From Thiosocius sp963808165 (GTDB lineage Bacteria > Pseudomonadota > Gammaproteobacteria > Chromatiales > Chromatiaceae), in the NCBI GenBank assembly GCA_963808165.1, contig CAWEET010000005.1, positions 62,001 through 126,000 of the forward strand: a stretch of 64,000 nucleotides of DNA, in the 5' to 3' direction. Position numbers and translations under genes: made by a program. The notes under the pieces were generated by a model. That model did not search any database. It was given only the letters and a program-made list of their open reading frames with translations, and was not told the DNA's origin. Below are positions 52,247 to 60,200 of this stretch, piece after piece (positions within the stretch are counted from its first letter, which is position 1; each line of letters begins with the position of its first letter).

Positions 52247-53201
52247 GCCGCTGCTTGAGGGTCACTATCATTGGGTGGACCTCCCGCTGTTTCAGCAACT
52301 CCGCAGCCTTCTTCGTGGACACCCACATCCGACCGCGATGGCGTTCTTCCCAGACCTCTTCCGGTAGCTGGCGGGTGACGGCCATTGGATAGACCGTGAC
52401 GGTGCAGGTCGAGCCCCACTTCGCGTAGCTGTAGCTGCCCAGGGCCTCGTCGTGTACCTCGCCCTCGACGCCAGCCTCTTCCCAAGCCTCTTTGCGTGCT
52501 GAGTCTTGCAGGCTATGGCCCGGGTCCGCGATGCCCTTTGGCACCACCCAGTGCTTGTCCTGGCTGGAGCGGATGATCAGTATCTGCAACTGCCCGTCGT
52601 CCACCCTGTAGGGGATCACCGACGACTGGGTGTAGTAGTAAGCAGGACGATCGCGCCGGTCGTCGCCGTCCGGCATCGGGAAGGGGAATTTTTTCGGCAG
52701 GCTGGAGGCGCGTAACAGCTGCAACAGCTCGGCACGACCCTTGGCCAGCGCGTCCCATTCACTCCTTGTCCGCAGTCGGGCCAGGGTTGCGGTGGGCATC
52801 AGTTTGCCATCTTCGGGAATCTCGGGTGGTTGCTCGACGAGCAGCTCGAGCAGCTGCTCGAGCCCCGGGTTGTGCCCGACCAGCATAACCCTTGTCGCCG
52901 ATGCCGGGCAGTCGGCCAGGACCTGCAGGAGTTCAGCGGGGTCGGCCTGATAGATGCGCTTGTCCTGTACTATCTCGGCGGCCCCGATGCCCATCACCTT
53001 GCAACATTTCTGGGCGGTGACCAGCGCGCGCTCGGCCGGCGAGCAGATCACCCGATCCGGCAGGAACTGCTGTTGTGCCAGCCACACGCCGATCCGTTGC
53101 GCGCCCCTTTTGCCCCGGTCCTTGAGAGGGCGTTTGAAATCTTCGGTCGCAGTGTCCCGGTCCGATTTCCCGTGGCGCAGCAGAAGCAGTTCTCGTGTCA
53201 T
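52233..53201 (-). CDS. SixA histidine phosphatase-Nudix hydrolase fusion
   Basis: A 322-aa two-domain protein. Residues 1-165 are SixA-like: LLLLRHGKSD (phospho-acceptor H10), CSPAERALVTA and LVGHNPGLEQLL (H110). Residues about 185-322 are a Nudix hydrolase with VVPKGIADPGHSLQDSARKEAWEEAGVEGE; the Nudix box at 223-245 keeps EEAGV but has His for the first Glu and Lys for Arg. This resembles diphosphoinositol/dinucleotide polyphosphate hydrolases, often fused to SixA in other genomes. It lies 4 bases after HprK-related kinase B and overlaps the next gene. It probably removes phosphate groups added by the operon's kinases. Confidence 0.88.
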   Translation of the reverse strand: MTRELLLLRHGKSDRDTATEDFKRPLKDRGKRGAQRIGVWLAQQQFLPDRVICSPAERALVTAQKCCKVMGIGAAEIVQDKRIYQADPAELLQVLADCPASATRVMLVGHNPGLEQLLELLVEQPPEIPEDGKLMPTATLARLRTRSEWDALAKGRAELLQLLRASSLPKKFPFPMPDGDDRRDRPAYYYTQSSVIPYRVDDGQLQILIIRSSQDKHWVVPKGIADPGHSLQDSARKEAWEEAGVEGEVHDEALGSYSYAKWGSTCTVTVYPMAVTRQLPEEVWEERHRGRMWVSTKKAAELLKQREVHPMIVTLKQRLAAD

Positions 53202-53205
53202 AAGT

Positions 53206-54300
53206 TCAGCCGGTTAACTCGTCGATGCGCTGGATGATGCCGTCAAAGTCGATTGCGCCACTCGCCTCATAGACGTCAACGCCCCTCAGGGCGTCGAGAT
53301 AGGCCTGCTCGTCGAACGGCGTTTCGGCATCGAAAAAGGTACCGTCGGCATATTGGTAGAAAGGTCCGGGCGACTTCATGATCGCGCCCAGCAGTTCACG
53401 GCGATCGGACAGATCGACCCTCTCCAGCTGCAGTGGCTGGTCGCTGCCGCGTCGCCAGTTGAGGACCAGGAATCTGCCCAGTGGTGCCTCGAGGGTGATT
53501 CTTCCCCGGCCGTAAACCCGGTCGATCAGCACGTCGTATTTTTCCTCCAGTTCCCACAGTCGCTCGTTCGGCATGGCGAGCAATGATGCGACCTGTGCCT
53601 CCGGGATCAGTGGCAGCAGGCGCGGGTTATGGACGATGGTGCCCGGGTTCACCCGGGGCAGCTTGGGGATGCCAGTGGCCCGGGTGCCGCCCCCGTTGGA
53701 GCGGATGAACAGGCGATCATTGGTCAGGTAGCGGGTTTCTGCATTCTCCATCATGTGCAGCATCAGGGTCGACTTTCCCCCGCCGGAGAAACCCGCTATT
53801 CCCAGCGTACTCCCTTCGTACACCAGGCCGGCGGCGTGACAGATCAGCCAGCCGCGGTTTTGCAGCCAGTTCATGTACTGGGCATTGATAAAGTTGATCA
53901 CCTGATTGTCGTATCGCAGGCAGGGCCCGGCGGCGATACGCCGGGTCGCGCTTTGCAGGAAGACCATACCGGTGCGTACCTTGCGTATCAGGCGGCCACC
54001 GTCCAGGTCGTGGTAGCTGTCCTTGCGGCCGCTCTTGCCCGGCTCGCGCTTCCAGTCGACAAAATCGACGCCCAGTTCGGGTTCGTCGCGGTCGATCGCG
54101 ATAACTTCGATATCCGCCGCTTTCGCGGGGCCTGCGACATGCGAGAAATAACGCTTCAATTGAGCGATGTGTTCACTGGAGTTGGAGCGCACACACAGGA
54201 TACATTCGCCGAGTGCAAGATAGAGTGCCTGGTCGCACAAGCGGGCGCCGTCGTATAGATTGTCGGCGAAGGCCTTCACGCTGTCTGTATCATTCATCAT
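53206..54300 (-). CDS. HprK-related kinase B of the GAK system
   Basis: A 364-aa kinase related to HPr kinase/phosphorylase. The P-loop GFSGGGKST is at 170-178, preceded by CHAAGLVYEG (155-162, the conserved HAA of HprK) and followed by YLTNDRLFIRS, the position of the catalytic acidic cluster. RVNPGTIVHNPRLLPLI and the C-terminal FDGIIQRIDEL are characteristic of the B subgroup. The start MMNDTDS at 54300 overlaps the ATP-grasp stop (ATGA). No HPr partner is encoded nearby. Its protein or small-molecule target is unknown; the amphi-Trp protein is the obvious candidate. Confidence 0.9.
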   Translation of the reverse strand: MMNDTDSVKAFADNLYDGARLCDQALYLALGECILCVRSNSSEHIAQLKRYFSHVAGPAKAADIEVIAIDRDEPELGVDFVDWKREPGKSGRKDSYHDLDGGRLIRKVRTGMVFLQSATRRIAAGPCLRYDNQVINFINAQYMNWLQNRGWLICHAAGLVYEGSTLGIAGFSGGGKSTLMLHMMENAETRYLTNDRLFIRSNGGGTRATGIPKLPRVNPGTIVHNPRLLPLIPEAQVASLLAMPNERLWELEEKYDVLIDRVYGRGRITLEAPLGRFLVLNWRRGSDQPLQLERVDLSDRRELLGAIMKSPGPFYQYADGTFFDAETPFDEQAYLDALRGVDVYEASGAIDFDGIIQRIDELTG

Positions 54301-55187
54301 GCTTGCAACTTCGCGATGACATAGTCTGCATAGGATCCTGCAGCATCGATACCGGCCCCTTCGAAAGCGCCACGAAAACCGCCAAAGGCCGACACCTCGA
54401 ATACGATCGGGCCATCCCCGGTCTCGGCGACATCGACCGTAGTGAAGTCCATGTCGAAAGGGGCCTGCGCGCGATAAGCCAGGTCGACGATCTCGTCGGG
54501 CGGCGAGTAGGCTTCGTAGCGGCCACCGCTGTGAATAGTGGTGTTCCACGCGTCGTCCTGAGACACACGGGCGTAGGTGCCGAGATATTCCCCACCGAGA
54601 AACACCATGCCGAGGTCGCGCCCTGACAGGTCCAGTTTGCGCTGGATGTACATCATCGGGTTGCTGTGCTGGAAGTCTCGCACCGCGGTCGCCAAGGCAT
54701 CTGTCGACCGATCCGCATCGATGATGCTCATGCCCCGGGCCTTGGTGGAGAACAGGGGTTTGAACACGGCGCTCCCAAACTCGCGGACCGCCTGCATGGC
54801 GGCGTCCGGATCCTCCGTCACGCGCGTATCGGGCATCGGAATGCCGGCATTGCGCAGGGTGACGGTGCAGCTCAGGCGATCGATAAGGCGCAGCATGTTG
54901 GTCGCGCCGCTGAATACCCTCACGCCGGCGTGTTCGGCGACCCGCAGCAGCTCCAGCCGATCCAGCGTGTTCGGGCTGTACTCGGCGCTGATCTTCTTCA
55001 CGATAAGGCCATCCAGTCGGCAAAGATCGTGACCGTCGAACAACAGGCGCCGGTCCTCGAGGTCGAGTGCCACCCGGGCCATGTCAATGACCAGGCGGTA
55101 GTCTGTGCGCCGTTCGACGGCGTCGGCCAGGGTCTCGGTGGACCATTTGCCCGGTATGCCGATGACGCCGATCTTGAGATTAGCCAA
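54297..55187 (-). CDS. GAK system ATP-grasp enzyme
   Basis: A 296-aa ATP-grasp ligase, MANLKIGVIGIPGKWSTETL. The fold elements are visible: RLIDRLSCTVTLRNAGIPMPDTRVT (about 100), FKPLFSTKARGM (about 147-158, the ATP-loop lysine), MYIQRKLDLSGRDLGMVFLGG, and the metal-binding VFEVSAFGGFRGAFEG (about 262-277). It belongs to the RimK-like class, which joins an amino group to a carboxylate via acyl-phosphate. It overlaps the PhoU fusion gene by 8 bases upstream and HprK-B by 4 bases downstream. Its product and substrate are unknown. Confidence 0.9.
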   Translation of the reverse strand: MANLKIGVIGIPGKWSTETLADAVERRTDYRLVIDMARVALDLEDRRLLFDGHDLCRLDGLIVKKISAEYSPNTLDRLELLRVAEHAGVRVFSGATNMLRLIDRLSCTVTLRNAGIPMPDTRVTEDPDAAMQAVREFGSAVFKPLFSTKARGMSIIDADRSTDALATAVRDFQHSNPMMYIQRKLDLSGRDLGMVFLGGEYLGTYARVSQDDAWNTTIHSGGRYEAYSPPDEIVDLAYRAQAPFDMDFTTVDVAETGDGPIVFEVSAFGGFRGAFEGAGIDAAGSYADYVIAKLQA

Positions 55188-56820
55188 CGAAAATCGCCTT
55201 TAGCGGAATCCTGAAATCAGCCGCCTTCTTGGGGTCGGTGACAAGTATCCGCTCAAGCAGGTAGCGGGCGCGGAGAAACATGCTGCGGGCCAGCGATTTG
55301 TCCAGTATGAAGCGGGTTGATGTGGCGAAAGACCGGGCCAGGCCGAGCGCCAGGCGCAGTTCGAAGGTCGCATCGCCATTCTTGTCCGCATAGCGTCGTG
55401 CAATTCGATAGAAATCCTTTGCCAGTTTCATGATCCGGCGGCGCAGCGGCGCATCGAGGATCTGCAGGCGGTAGTTGGAGACCATGAATACCGAAACATC
55501 CTGCACATAGTCCATGTAGCAGGAGCGGTGCAGGTCGATGAAATTGATGCGCTGCTCCATGGGGTCGTAGATGATGTTGTCGACATTGAAGTCTCCATGA
55601 ATATAGACCGAGAATGGCGCGCGGATCTGATTTTCGTACTTTCGTGCCTGTTTTACCAAGGTATCGAACGAAGGGATTTTCTGGCCGCATACAAAACTGT
55701 CGCCTTGCTTGAATTCCGGATGAATCTTGTAGACCTCGGCGAGGCGTTTTTGCAACTGTTCGATGTATTGCGCGGAAACCGGTGTGTCGGTGTGGGTTTC
55801 GCGCCATACTGATTTCAGTGTCGCGCCCAGTTTGTCCAGCGTCTCATTCAGCAGCCGCGGTGATTCATTCAGCAGTATCTGCTCAAAGGTCAGGCCCGGC
55901 AGGTGTTCGATCAAGAGCGCGGCCGACTGTCCACGCTTCTTGTAGGAGAGAATCCTGGGCGCAAGCCCCGGGTAGATCTCGTGCCAACTCTCTACCCCCT
56001 GGCGCTCCTCTTTGAGCTTGCTCTTCACGCCATCCTTGAAAATGGCGACATAGGCGTCATTCTTGCTGTCAGCGGCAGAAATGCCGGCGATAGCGCTGCC
56101 TGAACGAGTATCGGCAATGCGTTCGATCTGCACATCCGAGAGTTCATCTTCGGTCTCGAGATCTTCCACCGAGGCCTGAAGCGAATGGTAGCGCTCGAAA
56201 TTGACCGGTTGTCCCAGGTTCGCGGAGATGATGGACTCGCTGATGTCCAGCAAGGCATCACCCATCTGCTCGATATTGTGGGCAACGAACATTGCACTGA
56301 TCAGCTGTTCGGTTTTCTGTTTTTGCTTGAGTGCGCTGATGTAGCGCTTGAAAAGCTTTTTGTAGTCACGGTCGAGTTTGCCTTCGGTCTGGCCGATCTT
56401 GAGTGCCAGACCGGTATCGTTTGCCTGGATCGCCGGCTCCACCATACGGATGGCGAGCCTGACACGCTTGAGCATCGCACCCAGGGCCTTTGGCCGCAGG
56501 CACTCGATGTCGGTCAGATACTCCATCTGCTTGATGCAGTCGCGGCAAAGCTCCGCAATGCGCTCCAGGTCGGTCGCGATGAACTCGACGCCGCGCAGGG
56601 TCAGGGTGTCGACTCCACCCTTTTTGCAGCGCGCGAGCTGATTCAGACTGCTGTTGTGGATGCGCATCTTCAGGTTGTAGGCGTAGCCTCCACGATCCAG
56701 TATGCGCTTGGCCACGACCGGGGACTGGGCGGTCAAATAGGTTTGCAGATTGGCGACCTGGGAATCGACTTCGACGCTCAGGAAACGCAGATTGTCTCTA
56801 ATGCTCTTCGGGAGTTGCAT
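55180..56820 (-). CDS. PhoU-aminoglycoside-phosphotransferase-like fusion
   Basis: A 546-aa fusion. Residues 1-215 are PhoU-like, an all-helical pair of three-helix bundles (RIAELCRDCIKQMEYLTD, HNIEQMGDALLDISESIIS), which in other proteins sense phosphate through metal clusters. Residues about 250-546 are an APH/choline-kinase-fold domain: catalytic loop VYIHGDFNVDNIIYD near 405-420 (HGDxxxxN with H408, D410 and N415), followed by INFIDLHRS (Mg-binding Asp). It should phosphorylate a hydroxyl on an unknown substrate, possibly gated by the PhoU part. The start at 56820 (MQLPKSIRDN) is chosen; a GTG at 56859 is open but unsupported. It overlaps the Nudix gene by 23 bases and the ATP-grasp gene by 8. 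Confidence 0.85.
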   Translation of the reverse strand: MQLPKSIRDNLRFLSVEVDSQVANLQTYLTAQSPVVAKRILDRGGYAYNLKMRIHNSSLNQLARCKKGGVDTLTLRGVEFIATDLERIAELCRDCIKQMEYLTDIECLRPKALGAMLKRVRLAIRMVEPAIQANDTGLALKIGQTEGKLDRDYKKLFKRYISALKQKQKTEQLISAMFVAHNIEQMGDALLDISESIISANLGQPVNFERYHSLQASVEDLETEDELSDVQIERIADTRSGSAIAGISAADSKNDAYVAIFKDGVKSKLKEERQGVESWHEIYPGLAPRILSYKKRGQSAALLIEHLPGLTFEQILLNESPRLLNETLDKLGATLKSVWRETHTDTPVSAQYIEQLQKRLAEVYKIHPEFKQGDSFVCGQKIPSFDTLVKQARKYENQIRAPFSVYIHGDFNVDNIIYDPMEQRINFIDLHRSCYMDYVQDVSVFMVSNYRLQILDAPLRRRIMKLAKDFYRIARRYADKNGDATFELRLALGLARSFATSTRFILDKSLARSMFLRARYLLERILVTDPKKAADFRIPLKAIFVG

Positions 56821-57289
56821 GGTCTTCGAAGGTGCCGAGGTAGTGGGTCCGGTCGCCACCCCTGGAATGCGGGATACAGGTCGAGAGGTATCTCGGGAAA
56901 ATCGGCAGGCTGGTCAGCGCCTCCACGTCTGCCCAGACAACTTCGACCTGATGTTTGTCGGGGCGATAACCGTTGCGGGGTGAATAATCGCCGGGCACCG
57001 TGCATCGAAAAATAAACTCGACCAGGTGACGGCGGGTGGGCGGCTGCGTGTCCCGCAGCTTGAAGAATTCCGCGACATGAAGCAGCTCGCCTATGTCCAC
57101 GGCGGTGCCGATCTCTTCCATGCACTCTCTGTTGAGCGCGTCTCTCAGGTTTTCACCGGGGTCCTGAGCACCGCCGGGCAGTGCATAGCGTTCACCACGC
57201 CCGCCGCCCTCTTTTCGGAGCAAAAGAATCCGATCCTGTCGGAAAATCAGGGCGCGCGCAGCATTGCGGATGCCAGGTGTCAGTTCCAT
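56798..57289 (-). CDS. Nudix hydrolase, first gene of the GAK operon
   Basis: A 163-aa Nudix enzyme with a textbook box GGAQDPGENLRDALNRECMEEIGT (GxxxxxE..REUxEExGU, about 39-62). It begins MELTPGIRNAARALIFRQDRILLLRKEGGG. The substrate is probably a nucleoside diphosphate linked to another moiety, or a diphosphoinositol or polyphosphate species, to judge by its neighbours. It is the promoter-proximal gene of the leftward operon. The divergent CofD-like gene starts 182 bases away, and the space between is AT-rich (TTTTTAAGGAATTCTATC), as expected for promoters. Confidence 0.88.
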   Translation of the reverse strand: MELTPGIRNAARALIFRQDRILLLRKEGGGRGERYALPGGAQDPGENLRDALNRECMEEIGTAVDIGELLHVAEFFKLRDTQPPTRRHLVEFIFRCTVPGDYSPRNGYRPDKHQVEVVWADVEALTSLPIFPRYLSTCIPHSRGGDRTHYLGTFEDHATPEEH

Positions 57290-57471
57290 CGTATCTCGAT
57301 TGTGGTCATTACCGATGGGTTTTTAAGGAATTCTATCTTAATATTGTGAAGCATCTGGCTCGGGATTGTCCGTTGAAGTTTTCGCCAATGGTTTGCATGT
57401 GTTTAACAGTTTGATCCCGACGGCCGTGTCCATCTGTATCACGTCGATTATCGCAGGGTTTCCGGTGCGCG
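57290..57471. promoter_or_regulatory. Divergent promoter region of the GAK operon and the CofD-like gene
   Basis: 182 bp between two divergent genes of one system. The centre (57310-57350) is AT-rich with GGTTTTTAAGG and TATCTTAATATTG, consistent with promoters on one or both strands. No operator palindrome was recognised. Confidence 0.45.
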
Positions 57472-58665
57472 ATGGCTAAGATCCGTGTCGTCCGGACGGT
57501 GGAAGTCCCTGATCCACTGCGCGTTACCCGTTATCGGAAGATACCCGAACTGGGTCCGCGGATTCTGTTTTTCAGCGGTGGTTCCGCGCTGAACGGTCTG
57601 TGCAAGACCCTCAAATACTACACGCACAACTCGATCCACCTGGTGACCCCTTTCGATTCCGGGGGTAGTTCTGCCGAACTGCGGCGCGCGTTCAATATGC
57701 CGTCGATCGGCGACTTGCGCAGCCGCCTGATGGCGCTTGCCGACGAGAGCGTGCTCGGGCATCCCGAGGTCTACCAGCTGTTTACCTATCGCTTCCCCAA
57801 AGACGCCGAGAACCAAGACCTGCGTACCAGGCTCGAAGCGATGGCCGCGGGAAGGTCGGATCTGATGTCCGATATCACCAATCCCATGCGGCGTCTGATC
57901 CGCAATCAGCTGGGCTATTTTTTCGCTGCGATACCGGACAATTTTGATTTGCGCGGTGCGAGCATCGGGAATCTTATCCTGGCCGGCGGCTATCTCAACA
58001 ACCATCAGCACCTGGATCCCATCATCTTCCTGTTCTCCAAGCTGGTGAATGCTCAGGGTATCGTCCGTGCGGTGGTAAACAACGATTTTCATCTTGGCGC
58101 AGACCTTGCCAACGGTGAGCGCGTGATCGGCCAGCATCGGCTGACCGGAAAAGAGGTGGAGCCCCTCGCTTCACCGGTGCAGAGGCTGTTCCTTTCGAAA
58201 TGCCCTGATCACTTTGAGGCGGCACCTGCAAAGCTGAGGAAGAAGAACCGAAAACTGATCGGTTCCGCGGACCTGATCTGCTATCCACCGGGAAGCTTCT
58301 ATTCCAGTGTGCTGGCCAATTTGTTGCCTGCAGGCGTGGGCAGGGCAATCGCCGGCAACGATTGTCCGAAGGTGTTCGTCCCGAACCTCGGTTCCGACCC
58401 GGAACAGTTGGGCATGGATTTCGAGCAGGTACTGAGGGCCTTGCTGGAAACGGTCAGGGCCGACGTCGGGTCGGATTGCGCGAACGAAAAACTGCTCAAT
58501 TTCGTTCTGGTCGACATCAGCAACGGCAAGTACCCGCATGGGCTATCGCGCACGCTGGTGAACGGCTTTGGATTGGAACTGATCGATACCAAGTTGATCA
58601 GCAAGCAAAGTGCCCCTTACTACGACAACGAACTGCTGGTGGCCGCGCTGCTTTCGCTGACCTGA
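57472..58665 (+). CDS. GAK system CofD-like protein
   Basis: A 397-aa member of the CofD/YvcK superfamily. The nucleotide-sugar-type loop is FFSGGSALNGLCKTLK (about 30-45), followed by VTPFDSGGSSAELRRAF (about 60-76), the DDGGSS motif region, then GNLILAGGYL (about 165) and the C-terminal region DLICYPPGSFYSS. CofD transfers phospho-lactate to FO in F420 synthesis, while YvcK-type relatives sense UDP-GlcNAc; this family is neither and its substrate is unknown. It starts divergently from the Nudix gene. It is the rightward partner of the GAK cluster. Confidence 0.87.
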   Translation: MAKIRVVRTVEVPDPLRVTRYRKIPELGPRILFFSGGSALNGLCKTLKYYTHNSIHLVTPFDSGGSSAELRRAFNMPSIGDLRSRLMALADESVLGHPEVYQLFTYRFPKDAENQDLRTRLEAMAAGRSDLMSDITNPMRRLIRNQLGYFFAAIPDNFDLRGASIGNLILAGGYLNNHQHLDPIIFLFSKLVNAQGIVRAVVNNDFHLGADLANGERVIGQHRLTGKEVEPLASPVQRLFLSKCPDHFEAAPAKLRKKNRKLIGSADLICYPPGSFYSSVLANLLPAGVGRAIAGNDCPKVFVPNLGSDPEQLGMDFEQVLRALLETVRADVGSDCANEKLLNFVLVDISNGKYPHGLSRTLVNGFGLELIDTKLISKQSAPYYDNELLVAALLSLT

Positions 58666-58724
58666 GCCGTCGTCCCATGGGGCGCCCAGCAAGCCGCATT
58701 GCCTTTCGCACGAAGACTTTTCTG

Positions 58725-60014
58725 CTATGCCTGGTCGGTTCGTTCCTCAACGAGGCCGAGACGCATGCTGGCGAAGTCGAGGGTCAGGCGCGTGCCCCGG
58801 AGCAAGTCGTGGCCGATCAGCCCGTTGATCCGGTAACCCTGGCGCGTTTCGATGGCCAGGGCATCGAGCAGCAGTCCGGGCACGCCGCGCCGTCGTACCG
58901 TATCCAAGCGCAGTTCCTCGGCATATCCGCCGGTGCCGGTGATATCACCGCCTCCACCCGTACCGACCAGCGGGGGCGCTGCATTCGGTCGAACCCCCAA
59001 TGCCGCCGCTCGGGACTCCGAGACAGCGAAGGCGCCACCGGTCATTCCACTGTCCAGGAATACCAGTGCCTGTCGCAGTGAGGGGAAGTCAGTGTGGGTC
59101 AGCAGCATCCAGTTTTCAGCCAGCCAGATAGGCACACCCGCGTCCACCGGCTGAACGGAATCCCTTGGCTCCAGCCTCAGCAGGCCGATCCGATAGTCAA
59201 AAATGCAACGGAACAGCGACATGGCCCGAATGCCGAGGATGCCGTGTATCGTCAGGTCGGGATACCAGTGGCCGAACACGGCTTGCAGATCGAACACCTG
59301 CACCGGCAGATCGTCGATTCGCGCGCCGCCGAGGTCCAGTTGTTCTGCGTGGCCGTGGGTTACCTGGGCGGGCCTGCCGCCGGCGAAATCCCGCCACTCC
59401 TGCCCGCCCAGGCGCACCCCGGCGGAGATGGCAAAGTGTGCATCCAAAGCACTGTCCCCGGCGCCCGTGTCCAGGACGAGATTGGCTTCCTCCCCGTTGA
59501 TCCTGGCCCGGACGACCGGCAGTGGGTCAGCTGCGACCCAGGAGAGTTCGCCGCCGCCATGCGGGGTGCGCAGCCGCATGACCTCCAGGTCCGCCATCGC
59601 CGCCAGGGTGCCGGCCAGACCCTCGCGTCCCAGTTGCTGGTAGCATAGGGCCGCCGGTCCCAGATCACCGGCGCGGTAATAGGCCTCGGCCAGGTGCGAC
59701 AGGATCTCCCGGGTCCGCAAACCCTGTTCGAGCACCTCCGAGAGCCGGGCCACGGCGCTGCAAGGATCATTCGCCAGCAGGTCCAGGTAACCTAGCCTTG
59801 CCAGCAGGTCCAATCGTTCGGGGTGGCGTTCCGACAGCGCCTGATAGGCTCTGGCGGCCTGGTCGAAGCAGCCCTGCCGGAAAAGGATCGCGGCACCTTG
59901 CTCCGTTGCAGGCGGAGAGGCCCCCCGCCGGTTTCCATCGACATCTGATTCCATGAGACTGAGTTGATTGTCCTCCGAAGGGTGGGCGGTTCGGGTATTC
60001 GGATCGCTCGGCAT
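58725..60014 (-). CDS. TPR protein with two-motif retropepsin-like aspartic protease
   Basis: A 429-aa protein (two further ATG starts, 59954 and 60077, are possible). Residues 35-155 are tetratricopeptide-like repeats (GCFDQAARAYQALSERHPERLDLLARLGYL). The C-terminal part has two aspartic-protease motifs in one chain, LVLDTGAGDS near 182 and VFLDSGMTGG near 321, each followed by the expected flap/turn partner (IHGILGIRAMS, INGLIGHDLLR). Most bacterial retropepsins are homodimers with a single motif, so this is an internally duplicated, pepsin-like arrangement. No signal peptide is evident. It converges on the CofD-like gene and lies just beyond the GAK genes; a processing role there is inference. 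Confidence 0.85.
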   Translation of the reverse strand: MPSDPNTRTAHPSEDNQLSLMESDVDGNRRGASPPATEQGAAILFRQGCFDQAARAYQALSERHPERLDLLARLGYLDLLANDPCSAVARLSEVLEQGLRTREILSHLAEAYYRAGDLGPAALCYQQLGREGLAGTLAAMADLEVMRLRTPHGGGELSWVAADPLPVVRARINGEEANLVLDTGAGDSALDAHFAISAGVRLGGQEWRDFAGGRPAQVTHGHAEQLDLGGARIDDLPVQVFDLQAVFGHWYPDLTIHGILGIRAMSLFRCIFDYRIGLLRLEPRDSVQPVDAGVPIWLAENWMLLTHTDFPSLRQALVFLDSGMTGGAFAVSESRAAALGVRPNAAPPLVGTGGGGDITGTGGYAEELRLDTVRRRGVPGLLLDALAIETRQGYRINGLIGHDLLRGTRLTLDFASMRLGLVEERTDQA

Positions 60015-60200
60015 GCCCGTCACACTGAACGCACAGGCCGGCCCCCGTGGATGCCAGCCCGTCGGCCCCGAAGGCACTCACCGTGGCACTTTTCGATACT
60101 CGATTCCTGCTCGGTCTTTGAGCGGGCGCCATTGAGGTTGCCCCGACGGTACTCGACCGATCGGCCCTGCATGGCCCGGCGATACCATCCGATGCTTCGC

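Noticed and set aside
57472..58665. F420 biosynthesis protein CofD
   Set aside because: No other F420 genes are nearby and the sequence belongs to the GAK-associated CofD-like group.
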